DNA of 35,137 bases from Eubacterium sp. (GCA_017433615.1 JAFRGW010000057.1:1-35137); one strand, 5' to 3'; positions 24,768-34,096 are shown, counted from the stretch's first letter. Notes: generated by a model from the sequence alone, not told the origin. Numbers and translations are program-made.

Positions 24768-25035
24768 CTTCAAGCGCCTCCATCTCTTTTTGCAGTGCCT
24801 CCAGTACTTCGGCAGGTATTTCCTGTTCCAGCGAGCGCGCCAGTCCTTTGTTCCGGACTGCCTTCTGCAGACAGCCGGCGGAACGGCAGAGATAAGCGCC
24901 CCGTCCGTTTGCCCGGCCGGTTGTATCCAGAACCACCGCACCTTCCGGTGTGCGCAGAACACGGATCAGTTCCTTCTTCTCTTTCCGTTCCTGGCAGCCG
25001 ACACATTTTCTCATTGGAATTTTCTTCGTCTTCAT
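24760..25035 (-). CDS. rnpM: YlxR family RNA-binding protein (RnpM, RNase P modulator)
   Basis: A 91-residue protein of the YlxR family. The signature is MRKCVGCQERKEKKELIRV (residues 8-26), then GRANGRGAYLC (about 40-50) and an alternating-charge helix at the end. YlxR proteins bind RNA, and in Bacillus subtilis the protein has been named RnpM because it modulates RNase P. It overlaps nusA by 4 nt (ATGA) and the L7Ae-like gene by 8 nt, so translation is probably coupled. Confidence 0.95.
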   Translation of the reverse strand: MKTKKIPMRKCVGCQERKEKKELIRVLRTPEGAVVLDTTGRANGRGAYLCRSAGCLQKAVRNKGLARSLEQEIPAEVLEALQKEMEALEDA

Positions 25036-26276
25036 TCTTGCGCGGCTTCTTCCTCTTCATCTGCTTCATCCTCAGCTTCTTCTGCATCATAATCTGCGTC
25101 ATCCGCAATTTCTTCATCAGAAGCTTCCGATTCTACATCTTCTGCAGGATCTTCGTCATATTCGCCTTCTTCAAACTCGCCCTCTTCGTACTCCTCATAC
25201 TCCTCGTACTCGTCTTCCTCGTAGTAATCGAAGTCGCCGTCCTCGCGGGCCTGGGTCTCACTCTTGATATCAATCTTGTAGCCTGTCAGGCGCGCCGCAA
25301 GACGTGCATTCTGTCCTTCCTTGCCGATTGCAAGCGAAAGCTGGTAGTCCGGCACGATAACCGTCGCCGTCTTGTCATCCGGATCCGCCATAACAGAAAT
25401 GACCTTTGCAGGTGAGAGTGCATGTTCAATCAGAATTGCCGGGTTCTCATCCCAGCTGATAATATCGATCTTCTCGCCGTGGAGCTCATCGACAACCGCA
25501 TTGACACGGATTCCGTTGAGTCCGACACAGGCGCCGACCGGATCGACATTCGGATCATTGCTCCAGACGGACATTTTGGTGCGGGATCCTGCCTCGCGGG
25601 CAATTCCCTTAATCTCAATCGTTCCGTCATGCACCTCGGCCACCTCGGATTCAAACAGGCATCTGACCAGTTCCGGGTGTGTTCTGGAAACTGTAATGCG
25701 CGGGCCTCTTGTGTGATCCCGTACCTCCAGCACATAGACCTTCAGGCGCTCGTTCATATGCAGCCGCTCTCCGCGGACCATCTCATTTTCCGCGAGCAGG
25801 GCATCCACTTTTCCGAGGTTGATGCTGGCATTTCTGCCCATAAACCGCTGGACAACGCCGGTCACCATCTTGTGTTCTTTCTCAAAATACTCCTCGTACA
25901 GAACTTTGCGCTCTTCCTCACGGATCTTCTGTAAAATCACGTTCTTCGCATTGGTCGTAGCGATACGTCCGAACGATTTTGATTCCACCGGAACGTAGCA
26001 GATATCTCCCATCTGCAGGGCCGGATCCAGCTGCTGCGCATCCTCCAGCGTGATTTCCATAGCCGGATCGAAGACTTCCTCGACAACTTCCTTCTCGATG
26101 TGAATGGTATAGTCACAGGTCTCACGGTCAATCTGCACCGAAACATTGTCCGCCGTGCCGAAATGATTCTTGCACGCCTGGATCAGAGACTGCTCAATCG
26201 CCTCCAGCAGGGATTCCTTGCTGATGTTCTTTTCCCGCTCCAGAATATTCAATGCTTCGAGTAACTCTGTATTCAT
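25032..26276 (-). CDS. nusA: Transcription termination/antitermination protein NusA
   Basis: Elongation factor that controls pausing, termination and antitermination, 414 residues. Domains in order are the N-terminal RNAP-binding domain, S1 (GVVQRFMGRNASINLGKVDALL, seen as GVVQRFMGRNASINLG), KH1 with DPVGACVGLNGIRVNAVVDE, and KH2 with SLAIGKEGQNARLAARLTG. After about residue 345 comes a strongly acidic tail of Glu, Asp and Tyr, longer than usual in Firmicutes and probably disordered. The ATG at 26276 has GGAGGGG about 11 bases upstream, 18 nt after rimP. NusA itself may act on the leader hairpin of its own operon; that is inference. Confidence 0.97.
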   Translation of the reverse strand: MNTELLEALNILEREKNISKESLLEAIEQSLIQACKNHFGTADNVSVQIDRETCDYTIHIEKEVVEEVFDPAMEITLEDAQQLDPALQMGDICYVPVESKSFGRIATTNAKNVILQKIREEERKVLYEEYFEKEHKMVTGVVQRFMGRNASINLGKVDALLAENEMVRGERLHMNERLKVYVLEVRDHTRGPRITVSRTHPELVRCLFESEVAEVHDGTIEIKGIAREAGSRTKMSVWSNDPNVDPVGACVGLNGIRVNAVVDELHGEKIDIISWDENPAILIEHALSPAKVISVMADPDDKTATVIVPDYQLSLAIGKEGQNARLAARLTGYKIDIKSETQAREDGDFDYYEEDEYEEYEEYEEGEFEEGEYDEDPAEDVESEASDEEIADDADYDAEEAEDEADEEEEAAQE

Positions 26277-26294
26277 TTTTTTCTGTTCCCCTCC

Positions 26295-26762
26295 TTAAAA
26301 ATGAAATGCCAGCCGGATCATGGAGATACCGGCTCTCTGAAAGATATGCTGTGTGCCATCCTCTTCTGTGATGGTTACGGTATCTTTGTCATAAGCATCG
26401 AGCACGCCGAAGAACTCTTTCCCGCCATCCACTGCCTTGTAGGTGTGAATCTCCAGTTCTTTGCCGATGCTGCGCGCATAATCTTTTTCCTTCTTCAGCG
26501 GACGTCCCAGACCCGGTGAGCTGATCTCCATCGTGTAACTGTCATCGATGAAATCCGCTTCATCCAGCTTCGGATTAAATGCGCGGCTGACTGTCTCACA
26601 GTCATCGATTGTCACGCCGCCTTCCTTGTCAATGTACGCACGCAGGTAAAAATTCCCCGCCTCTTTCACGTACTCGACATCCACCAGTTCCAGCTGAAGT
26701 TCTTCTACAATCGGAAGCAGCAGTGCCTCCGCCCGTGCTTCAATATCTGTGCGTTTGCTCAT
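26295..26762 (-). CDS. rimP: Ribosome maturation factor RimP
   Basis: Assembly factor for the 30S subunit, 155 residues. The N-terminal part (LLLPIVEELQLELVDVEYVKE) and the motif DSYTMEISSPGLGRPLKKEKDYARSIGK (seen as YTMEISSPGLGRPLKKEKDY, about residues 76-95) are diagnostic. The Sm-like C-terminal domain ends GISMIRLAFHF. AAAGGAAAAG lies before the ATG at 26762. It is the first gene of the operon that runs to ribF. Confidence 0.97.
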   Translation of the reverse strand: MSKRTDIEARAEALLLPIVEELQLELVDVEYVKEAGNFYLRAYIDKEGGVTIDDCETVSRAFNPKLDEADFIDDSYTMEISSPGLGRPLKKEKDYARSIGKELEIHTYKAVDGGKEFFGVLDAYDKDTVTITEEDGTQHIFQRAGISMIRLAFHF

Positions 26763-26788
26763 TCTTTTCCTTTCAGATCAAGTCCCGC

Positions 26789-26840
26789 CGACGTTTGGAT
26801 AAACATAACAGAAGAGTGGACGTCGCGCCCACTCTTCTGT
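26789..26840 (-). ncRNA. rimP leader hairpin with possible pseudoknot
   Basis: In the 5' leader of rimP, ACAGAAGAGTGG and CCACTCTTCTGT (26829-26840 and 26808-26819 on the plus strand) form a perfect 12-bp stem with a 9-nt loop (26820-26828). The loop sequence acgtcg (26820-26825) is the reverse complement of cgacgt at 26789-26794, 13 nt past the stem, so a six-base-pair pseudoknot is possible. No T tract follows directly, so this is not a standard terminator. It may be an autoregulatory site in the nusA operon. Confidence 0.55.
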
Positions 26841-26864
26841 ATCCGTTACATATTCAACATGTGC

Positions 26865-26893
26865 AGTATAGCACTGCATACCCGGAAATGCAA
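26865..26893 (-). promoter_or_regulatory. Sigma-A promoter of the rimP-nusA-infB operon
   Basis: Minus-strand TTGCAT (26888-26893) and TATACT (26865-26870) with a 17-base spacer, giving a leader of about 95 nt. TGCAGT and ACTGCA (26862-26878) form an inverted repeat that overlaps the -10. The promoter begins 5 nt after the stop of the upstream GlgB-like gene. Confidence 0.8.
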
Positions 26894-26898
26894 GTATT

Positions 26899-29130
26899 TT
26901 ATTGGGTTTTCCGGCTTTTTGCAGCTTTATTGGTTACCGGCGGCTTCTTTGCCGAAGAAGCCTGACGGGTCTTCGCCGCCTTGTTGTCACTTCGTTTTGC
27001 CACCTGCTCCGAATACTGGTAGACAGAAATCCCGAGCGGCGGGATTTTTACCTTGATGGAATACGGCCGTTCATCCTGCTCAGCCTCCACTGACATTTTG
27101 ACCCGCGAATTGACAACGCCGATCCCGCCGAATGCCTCCGAATCACTGTTAAAGATCTCTTTGTATTTGCCGGCGTACGGCACGCCGACGCTGACATCTC
27201 CATATGGAACGTTGGAGAAATTACAGACAACCAGAAGCGTATCTTCCGCCTTCTCCGTCTTCCGCAGGAAGATCAGGAGACTCCGCTCCCAGTCGAGGTT
27301 GCTGATCCACTCAAATCCGTCTGCCGTCAGATCTGTCCGGTGCAGTGCCGGCAGTTCCTGATAGAGTTTTCCGAGTGCCTGCAGATACGTTTTGCCGGCG
27401 GCCTGTGCAACTGCACTGTTCAGCAGTTTCTTGCCGGGGTGCATTGTAATGTAGGCAAGCGCCAGCCGCAGATTGGCTTCCTTTGCCGCCTCATCATTGC
27501 CGGCCATCCAGGAAGCGAACGGGCCGCGCGCGCGGACTGCCTCATCCTTGCCGAATCCGATCAGGAACTTCTCACTGAACGCGTACACGGTGCAGAATGT
27601 CAGGTCATCCTGATGCGCCCCGCGGAACAGCGGGTCCATATGCATATACGTCAGGAATTCATCTGCCCACCAGTGATTCCACTTATAGTCAAATCCGATG
27701 CCGTCCTTCTCCACCGGAGCGGTCAGACCGTTCCAGCCGGCCATTTCTTCTGCGATGGTCAGAATGCCGGGAATCTCCCGGTGCAGCACCTGATTGAGTT
27801 TCTTCAGAAATTCAACTGCCTCCAGATTCTCATTGCCGCCGTACATGTTGGCAACCCACTCGCCTTCATTTCTGCCATAATCCTGAAACAGCATGGTGGC
27901 CACATCTGTATATTTGAAGCCGTCGATATGAAACATCTCCGCCCAGTAGACAGACGCGGCTATCAGGAAATTGCACACTTCCGGACGTCCGTAGTTAAAA
28001 ATATGCGTCCCGAATGCCGGATGCATGCCGCGGCGCGGATCCAGGTGCTCATACAGGAATGTTCCGTCAAATGCGGCAAGCAGTGAATTGCCGCCCGCGA
28101 AATATGAAGCTACGAAATCCAGCACGATGCCGATGCCCTTCTGATGAAGGATATCCACCAGCTTCATGAAATCCTCCGCACTTCCGTAACGTGCTGTCGG
28201 CGCATAGTATCCGCAGGTCTCAAAACCTTCTGAATTCTCATCCGGATATTCCATCAGCGGTGACAGCTCCACATGGGTAAAGCCGTCTGAAGCGAGCGCC
28301 TCTGCCAGCGTGCCGGCAGCCGCCGCATAATTTGACTCCACACCGTGTTCCAGACACCATTTCCCAAAATCCATCTGGCAGATAGCAAGCGGCGCATCCG
28401 GGGCACTGTGTGCTGCACGGCTCTGTGTCCAGCTGCTGTCCCCCCATGCATAACCGGGTGTCTCCGTCACAACAGATACCGGTCCTGTCTTCAGATCAAA
28501 GCTGCGTCCGTACGGATCCGATTTCAGATATACCATGCCGCCCTTCAGTTTCAGTTCAAACTGATAATGCGCACCTGCTGTCACGCCCGGCACAAACAGT
28601 TCAAAAATCCCGGACGGCAGCCGGTTCATCTGGCAGACACGGCCGTCCCATGCATTAAAATCTCCTACGACCGAGACGCGCATCGCATTTGGCGCCCATA
28701 CCGCAAATGACACGCCGGATACCCCGCCGACTGTCGTCAGGTGTGCGCCGAGTACTTCCCAGGCCCGCGCAAGATTGCCGGCCTGATGCCTCTTCTCATC
28801 CTGTTCTGTTACCAGCGAATCGAATGCGTAAGGATCTTTCCATACGATTTCTTTTCCTCCGCTTTTGCGGATGAGTTCGTACGGCGGGATCTCACTGCCG
28901 GGCAGCAGCACTGCAAAGAAACCCGATTCATCGACCAGTTCCATCTTGTGGCGCTTCCCGTCATCCAGCGTGCGGATCTGCAGTTTCTCCTCGCCCGGGA
29001 CATATGCCTGCACCAGCACACCGTCATCTGTCATCCTGGGGCCCAGGATGCTGCGCGGCTGATCCTCTTCCGAATAAATCACTGCTTCGATTTCCGGAAA
29101 ATCCAGTAACTCATATAATGCTTTTTTCAT
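26899..29130 (-). CDS. GlgB-like protein with a degenerate active site
   Basis: Whole-length relative of 1,4-alpha-glucan branching enzyme (GH13 with CBM48), 743 residues. Two N-terminal beta domains (about 15-110, and 135-225 with FAVWAPNAMRVSVVGDFNAWDG), the barrel with GYYAPTARYGSAEDFMKLVD, and the C-terminal beta domain are all present and well conserved. The catalytic residues are not. Region II LRVDAVASM of GlgB is FKYTDVATM, so Arg becomes Lys and the nucleophile Asp becomes Thr. Region I DWVPGHF is DFVASYF (His to Tyr). Region IV SHDEVVHGK is GKDEAVRAR (His to Lys, Asp kept). The acid/base Glu (TIAEEMAGW) is kept. It ends in a Lys/Ala-rich tail. It is likely a non-catalytic glucan-binding protein. 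GAGAGGGGG precedes the ATG. Confidence 0.85.
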   Translation of the reverse strand: MKKALYELLDFPEIEAVIYSEEDQPRSILGPRMTDDGVLVQAYVPGEEKLQIRTLDDGKRHKMELVDESGFFAVLLPGSEIPPYELIRKSGGKEIVWKDPYAFDSLVTEQDEKRHQAGNLARAWEVLGAHLTTVGGVSGVSFAVWAPNAMRVSVVGDFNAWDGRVCQMNRLPSGIFELFVPGVTAGAHYQFELKLKGGMVYLKSDPYGRSFDLKTGPVSVVTETPGYAWGDSSWTQSRAAHSAPDAPLAICQMDFGKWCLEHGVESNYAAAAGTLAEALASDGFTHVELSPLMEYPDENSEGFETCGYYAPTARYGSAEDFMKLVDILHQKGIGIVLDFVASYFAGGNSLLAAFDGTFLYEHLDPRRGMHPAFGTHIFNYGRPEVCNFLIAASVYWAEMFHIDGFKYTDVATMLFQDYGRNEGEWVANMYGGNENLEAVEFLKKLNQVLHREIPGILTIAEEMAGWNGLTAPVEKDGIGFDYKWNHWWADEFLTYMHMDPLFRGAHQDDLTFCTVYAFSEKFLIGFGKDEAVRARGPFASWMAGNDEAAKEANLRLALAYITMHPGKKLLNSAVAQAAGKTYLQALGKLYQELPALHRTDLTADGFEWISNLDWERSLLIFLRKTEKAEDTLLVVCNFSNVPYGDVSVGVPYAGKYKEIFNSDSEAFGGIGVVNSRVKMSVEAEQDERPYSIKVKIPPLGISVYQYSEQVAKRSDNKAAKTRQASSAKKPPVTNKAAKSRKTQ

Positions 29131-29209
29131 GCTGCCCCCTCTCTTTTTTGTCAGCCAGTTCTATCGCTGTTTCCGGTCGTGCGCCGGCTGCGCGGTACAC
29201 GCGTACGTC

Positions 29210-31219
29210 TTAATCCAGCCAGTCCGGCACATCTACATCCTGAACCTCGTCATCGGCTGCCTCGTTTCCTGAACCCGGAACGGTTATGCCGTCCTGTGCG
29301 GATGTACTTTCTGTCCCGGTCTGTGCAGCCACGGTTCCGGGTGTGGTTCCGTCCTCCGGTTCCCCGCTGTCATTTGTCTCAATTTTTTCCGGCTTCCGGT
29401 TCAGAATCTCCATGAATTCCTCACCGGTAATCGTCTCCTTCTCATACAGGAACTTTGCCAGCTCATGCAGCTTTGCCATGTTGTCTGTCAGAATTTTCTT
29501 CGCTTTGTCATAAGACGCACCCACAAGCGCAACGACCATCTCATCGATCCTGCCGGCCGTCTGCTCTGAGCATGCCAGTGACGTATCACCGCCCAGATAC
29601 TTATTCTGTACGGTCTCCAGTGCCACCATGCCGAATGCATCACTCATGCCAAACCGCGTGATCATCGCACGCGCAAGCTTTGTCGCCTGCTCAATGTCAT
29701 TGGAAGCACCGGTCGTCACAGAGTCAAAGATGAGTTCCTCTGCCACACGGCCGCCTGTCAGCGTCGCGATCCGGTTCTCCAGTTCTGCCTTGCTCATGAG
29801 GTTGTGGTCATCTTCATCGACCTGCATGGTATACCCGAGTGCACCGGATGTACGCGGAATGATCGTAATCTTCGTGACCGGCGCGGAATGCGTCTGCATC
29901 GCGGCGACCAGCGCATGGCCGACCTCATGGTAGGAAACAATCAGTTTTTCCTTTGTCGTCAGAATCTTGTTCTTCTTCTGGTAACCGGCGATAACGACCT
30001 CGACACTCTCCTCCAGGTCTGCCTGTACGACAAATTTCCGGTTGTCCCGCACGGCACGCAGTGCCGCTTCATTGATCATATTGGCCAGTTCCGCGCCGCT
30101 CGCACCGGATGCAAGCCTTGCGATTGCGCCAAAATCAACATTGTCGCCGACGCGGATGTTTTTCGCATGCAGTTTCAGGATCTCTTCCCTGCCCTGCAGA
30201 TCCGGCAGTTCCACCGGCACGCGCCGGTCGAAACGGCCCGGCCGCAGCAGCGCCGGATCCAGAATTTCCGGCCGGTTGGTTGCCGCGAGCATCACGACAC
30301 CCTTCTTCCCGTCAAATCCGTCCATCTCTGCCAGCAGCTGGTTCAGGGTCTGGTCGCGCTCATCATTTCCGGCAAATCCCGTGGAATCACGTTTCTTACC
30401 GATGGTATCAATCTCATCGATAAAGACGATGCAGGGTGCCTTCTCGTTAGCCTGTTTGAACAGGTCGCGCACCTTCGCCGCGCCCATGCCGACGAACATC
30501 TCGACGAACTCCGAGCCGGAGATGGAGAAAAACGGCACATTTGCCTCGCCTGCAACCGCCTTGGCCAGCAGTGTCTTACCGGTTCCGGGCGGGCCTACAA
30601 GAAGCGCGCCCTTCGGCATTTTCGCACCGATCTCCGTGTACTTCTGCGGATTGTGCAGAAAGTCGACAATTTCCGTCAGGACTTCCTTTGCTTCTTCCTC
30701 GCCCGCGACATCAGAAAACTTGATGCCGGTCTCAGACTGGACATAGATCTTCGCATTGCTCTTGCCGAAACTCATGGCATTGCCCATCCCGTCTCCCATG
30801 CGCTTTGTCATGGAGCGCATCAGGAGCCGTCCCATCAGGAAGAAAAATGCGAACGGGACAATCCAGTTCAGCAGGAAGGAAAGCAGCGGTGACATCTTTT
30901 CGATAATCGGCGTCTCAAACTCATTGATCCCCGCGTCAATCAGGCGGTCAACCAGCTTGTAGTCGTCCATCAGTCCCGTCCGGTAATACTGTTCCGGCTC
31001 TGATGTATCCCCGAACGTGATCACACCGTCGGTTCTGTCAACCTGAACCTCCTTCACCTTTCCTTCGTCCAGCATCGTGAGAAACTGTCCGTATGTCGCA
31101 TCCTCGATCTCTCTTGAATTGATCATCGGTATGATGAGCATATTCAAAATCAGGATCACAACCAGCGCAATGATATAATAAAAAACAATCGACTTGCGCG
31201 GCGGTTTTATCTCTTTCAT
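29210..31219 (-). CDS. ftsH: ATP-dependent zinc metalloprotease FtsH
   Basis: Membrane-anchored AAA+ protease for quality control, 669 residues. Two membrane helices (about 11-31 and 112-131) enclose an extracellular domain. The AAA module shows [17 protein letters not shown] (Walker A, about 208), IVFIDEID (Walker B) and [19 protein letters not shown] (second region of homology). The protease motif is YHEVGHAL (HExxH, about 428; Val in place of the usual Ala). The last 60 residues are a Ser/Thr/Asp/Glu-rich tail. The ATG at 31219 has GGAG very close (one base of spacing), which may lower initiation. It follows greA in the same direction and has its own promoter. Confidence 0.97.
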   Translation of the reverse strand: MKEIKPPRKSIVFYYIIALVVILILNMLIIPMINSREIEDATYGQFLTMLDEGKVKEVQVDRTDGVITFGDTSEPEQYYRTGLMDDYKLVDRLIDAGINEFETPIIEKMSPLLSFLLNWIVPFAFFFLMGRLLMRSMTKRMGDGMGNAMSFGKSNAKIYVQSETGIKFSDVAGEEEAKEVLTEIVDFLHNPQKYTEIGAKMPKGALLVGPPGTGKTLLAKAVAGEANVPFFSISGSEFVEMFVGMGAAKVRDLFKQANEKAPCIVFIDEIDTIGKKRDSTGFAGNDERDQTLNQLLAEMDGFDGKKGVVMLAATNRPEILDPALLRPGRFDRRVPVELPDLQGREEILKLHAKNIRVGDNVDFGAIARLASGASGAELANMINEAALRAVRDNRKFVVQADLEESVEVVIAGYQKKNKILTTKEKLIVSYHEVGHALVAAMQTHSAPVTKITIIPRTSGALGYTMQVDEDDHNLMSKAELENRIATLTGGRVAEELIFDSVTTGASNDIEQATKLARAMITRFGMSDAFGMVALETVQNKYLGGDTSLACSEQTAGRIDEMVVALVGASYDKAKKILTDNMAKLHELAKFLYEKETITGEEFMEILNRKPEKIETNDSGEPEDGTTPGTVAAQTGTESTSAQDGITVPGSGNEAADDEVQDVDVPDWLD

Positions 31220-31315
31220 ACTCCTATAACCTGCTTTCTTTCAAAATACGGCAGTCCGGCGGCATTAATCATACGCGATAAACGCGACACTGACTGTACC
31301 GGCATACCTGTATTA

Positions 31316-31344
31316 ATTATCTGCCCGCACAGGAACAAAGTCAA
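31316..31344 (-). promoter_or_regulatory. Sigma-A promoter of ftsH
   Basis: Minus-strand TTGACT (31339-31344) and GATAAT (31316-31321) with a 17-base spacer, a near-consensus promoter with a leader of about 90 nt. Confidence 0.8.
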
Positions 31345-31351
31345 GAAAATC

Positions 31352-31367
31352 GCAGTGAATTCACTGC
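31352..31367. promoter_or_regulatory. Perfect 16-bp palindrome upstream of the ftsH promoter
   Basis: GCAGTGAATTCACTGC lies seven bases upstream of the ftsH -35. A shorter palindrome with the same centre, tgcagaattctgca, lies eight bases upstream of the secDF -35. It is a possible binding site for a dimeric regulator; it does not look like a CIRCE or CtsR box. Confidence 0.4.
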
Positions 31368-31493
31368 AATTTCATGCGCATTTCCACCTTTTTTATGACA
31401 TTTCAGAATTTCTTCAGAAACTGTGCGGAACCTTATGCTGTCTGCAGCAGATTTATTTCTTACGGGGTTGCCCGCACAACACCCGGGTCAGTC

Positions 31494-31994
31494 TCAGAAC
31501 TTCCGCAGATCATCTTCTTCTCCGTCTGCATCTGTGACAGCGACGATCTCAAGATCATACCCCATGCCATTGCCCGGATCCACATGTACCGTCTCTCCCG
31601 CGCGGTGCCCTTTCAGCGCCGCTCCGAGCGGAGATTCCGCCGTAATCAGCCCTTTCAGAGAATTGCCCCGCACCGAGGTCACGATCTTATAGACTTCTGT
31701 CTCATCTTCCCCCGGAAACCGGACCTCCACACGCTTGTGCAGTCCGACCACGCCTTCCACAGAATGCTCCTCGATGATAACAGCTGTCCGGATCATATTC
31801 TCCAGATAACGGATCCGGCTCTCATTCTGGTTCTTGTAGCGCTTCGCGGCATAATACTCAAAATTCTCACTCAAATCTCCCTGTGCCCGGGCCTCCTTGA
31901 GATCCTCCAGCGCCTGTTTGCGCACAACCAGTTTGCGGTGGTCGATCTCCTCCTGCATCTTCCGGATGTCATCTCTTGTGAGTTTATCATGCAT
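31494..31994 (-). CDS. greA: Transcription elongation factor GreA
   Basis: Cleavage factor that rescues backtracked RNA polymerase, 166 residues. The N-terminal coiled coil has the tip LKEARAQGDLSENFEYYAAK (acidic Asp/Glu pair DLSENFEY at about residues 40-47), and the C-terminal FKBP-like domain carries ITAESPLGAALKGHRAGETV. The length is close to the usual 158-160. AAGGAGG precedes the ATG at 31994. It is transcribed divergently from the thioesterase gene. A weak stem (31463-31487) lies after its stop. Confidence 0.96.
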   Translation of the reverse strand: MHDKLTRDDIRKMQEEIDHRKLVVRKQALEDLKEARAQGDLSENFEYYAAKRYKNQNESRIRYLENMIRTAVIIEEHSVEGVVGLHKRVEVRFPGEDETEVYKIVTSVRGNSLKGLITAESPLGAALKGHRAGETVHVDPGNGMGYDLEIVAVTDADGEEDDLRKF

Positions 31995-32026
31995 ATATTC
32001 TTTCCTCCTTCCAGAGGATTCTGAGA

Positions 32027-32055
32027 ATCATATGTGAATACATATACAATCTCAA
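32027..32055 (-). promoter_or_regulatory. Sigma-A promoter of greA
   Basis: Minus-strand TTGAGA (32050-32055) and TATGAT (32027-32032) with a 17-base spacer, about 33 nt before the greA start. It occupies the divergent region shared with the thioesterase gene, for which no clear plus-strand promoter was found. Confidence 0.7.
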
Positions 32056-32163
32056 AATTCTCCAGCTCACTTACAGTGGTAATTATCCTCGAAAAATGAT
32101 ACACTGAATAAATGTGAATTGCAAATCCTGCAATCCGCAATTCTTCAAAGAGGAGGTCTTCTT

Positions 32164-32562
32164 ATGCATCTGGATATCGGAATCACCGGCACGCAGGATT
32201 TTATCGTTGACGGATCCATGCTTGCGGTAAATGTAGGGAGCGGCGAAGTGCGCGTTCTGGCAACACCGGTACTCGTCACATCGGCGGAAAACACGGCAGC
32301 TGCATCGGTTAAGCCCTTTCTGAATGAAGGAGATACAACCGTCGGCACGCACATCAATCTTTCTCACAAGGCTGCGACCCCCTGCGGAATGGCCTTCCGC
32401 GTGGAAACAGAACTGGCAAACATCAGTTCCAACGGAAAGATTCTTGATTTCGTCGTAACCATTTATGATGAAAAGGGACTGATCAGTGAGGGAACACATC
32501 AGCGTGCCATCGTCCGAAAAGCGCGCTTTGAAGAAAAGGCCAATGAGAAACTGACCGGGTGA
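32164..32562 (+). CDS. Hotdog-fold thioesterase (fluoroacetyl-CoA thioesterase-like)
   Basis: A 132-residue single hotdog domain of the FlK-like group. The segment LVTSAENTAAASVKPFL holds the Thr and Glu, and THINLSHKAATPCGM holds the His, of the Thr-Glu-His arrangement of that group. The substrate is probably an acyl-CoA; fluoroacetyl-CoA specificity is known only for the Streptomyces enzyme. The ATG at 32164 has GGAGG with good spacing; an in-frame ATG at 32119 has none. First plus-strand gene, divergent from greA. Confidence 0.88.
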   Translation: MHLDIGITGTQDFIVDGSMLAVNVGSGEVRVLATPVLVTSAENTAAASVKPFLNEGDTTVGTHINLSHKAATPCGMAFRVETELANISSNGKILDFVVTIYDEKGLISEGTHQRAIVRKARFEEKANEKLTG

Positions 32563-32701
32563 TCACGATGCCCTTCTATTTTGAGAACTGCATTCAAGAT
32601 CGGCTCAGATGCGGGGGACACCTGCTGAAAGTTGTTTTGCCGCAGCGTCAGTGATTGCGGGCAAGACCCGAAAAATATGTAACCGGAGGAATTGAATACA
32701 C

Positions 32702-34096
32702 ATGAGCAAACAAAATGAAGCACCCAAGAAACTGACAATCTGGGAAAAATCAGACCCGCAGATTCTGGAAGCATTCTGTTCTGATTACCGCACGTTCATT
32801 TCCGAAAATAAAACGGAGCGGGAATGCGTCGCAGGTATGACGAAGGTTCTGAAAGAACAAGGCGCAAAAGATCTGAATGATCTTGCCGCAGGCGGCGGCA
32901 CGCTGCATCCCGGGGATCTGGTCTATGCAGACATGATGAAGAAAGCGCTTCTGATCTTCCGCATCGGCGAAAAGCCGGTGACAGAAGGCATGCGTTTTCT
33001 CGGCGCACACATCGACTCCCCGCGCATGGATCTGAAGCAGAACCCACTTTACGAAAACACAGATCTGGCTCTGTTTGAAACACATTATTACGGCGGTATC
33101 AAGAAATACCAGTGGGTGACACTGCCGCTGGCACTGCACGGAGTTATTGCTAAAAAAGACGGTGAAGTGGTAAACGTCTGCATCGGCGAAGACCCGGCAG
33201 ACCCGGTCTTCGGCGTGAGTGATCTTCTGATTCACCTTGCCACAAAGCAGATGGGAAAGAAAATCAGTGAGGCCGTCACCGGCGAAAATCTGAATGTCCT
33301 GGTCGGCAGCCGGCCGCTTCAGGATACTGAAGAGAAAGAAGCCGTCAAGGCAAACATTCTTGCTCTGCTGGCTGAAAAATACGGAATTGAAGAAGCGGAT
33401 TTCGTCTCTGCCGAGATCGAGGTCGTTCCTGCCGGTCCGGCGCGTGACTATGGTCTGGACCGCAGCATGATCATGGGATATGGCCAGGACGACCGCGTCT
33501 GTGCTTATCCTTCCTTCCGCGCGATTCTGGATGAGACTGCTCCGCTCTATACCAGCGTCTGCCTGCTGACAGACAAGGAAGAGATCGGCAGCGTCGGTGC
33601 AACCGGCATGCATTCCCGCTTCTATGAGAATACGGTTGCGGAGCTGATGAATGTGCTCGGCTGCTACACAGAACTGAACCTTCGCCGGACTCTGTCACAT
33701 ACAAAGGTTCTGTCTTCCGATGTCAGTGCCGCATTTGACCCGAACTATCCGGATGTCATGGAGAAAAACAATGCCGCATACTTCGGCCGCGGACCTGTTT
33801 TCAACAAATATACCGGATCCCGCGGCAAGAGCGGTTCCAACGACGCGAATGCTGAATACATCGCATGGCTGCGCGCCTGCATGGATGACGCGGATATCCG
33901 CTATCAGACATCCGAACTAGGAAAGGTCGACGAGGGCGGCGGCGGCACAATCGCCTATATTCTTGCAAACCTGGGTATGGAAGTCATTGACTTCGGTGTC
34001 GCTGTTCTGAATATGCATGCACCGTGGGAGATCACCAGTAAGGCTGATATCTACGAGACCTATCTGGCTTACCGCGCATTTCTTTCACGACAGTAA
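32702..34096 (+). CDS. M18 family aminopeptidase
   Basis: Two-zinc cytoplasmic aminopeptidase of peptidase family M18 (aminopeptidase I type), 464 residues. Metal and catalytic motifs are LGAHIDSPRMDLK (first His, about residue 101), YGQDDRVCAY (bridging Asp), TDKEEIGSVGATG (Glu-Glu), SSDVSAAFDP (Asp) and LNMHAPWE (last His, about 440). It probably removes acidic or neutral N-terminal residues from peptides, as known for the family. GGAGG lies about 12 bases before the ATG. The 139-nt gap before it contains an imperfect hairpin but no sure promoter. Confidence 0.95.
   Translation: MSKQNEAPKKLTIWEKSDPQILEAFCSDYRTFISENKTERECVAGMTKVLKEQGAKDLNDLAAGGGTLHPGDLVYADMMKKALLIFRIGEKPVTEGMRFLGAHIDSPRMDLKQNPLYENTDLALFETHYYGGIKKYQWVTLPLALHGVIAKKDGEVVNVCIGEDPADPVFGVSDLLIHLATKQMGKKISEAVTGENLNVLVGSRPLQDTEEKEAVKANILALLAEKYGIEEADFVSAEIEVVPAGPARDYGLDRSMIMGYGQDDRVCAYPSFRAILDETAPLYTSVCLLTDKEEIGSVGATGMHSRFYENTVAELMNVLGCYTELNLRRTLSHTKVLSSDVSAAFDPNYPDVMEKNNAAYFGRGPVFNKYTGSRGKSGSNDANAEYIAWLRACMDDADIRYQTSELGKVDEGGGGTIAYILANLGMEVIDFGVAVLNMHAPWEITSKADIYETYLAYRAFLSRQ

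Noticed and set aside
31463-31487. Terminator after greA
   Set aside because: A bulged CGGG/CCCG stem is present but the following sequence is A-rich, not T-rich, on the minus strand.
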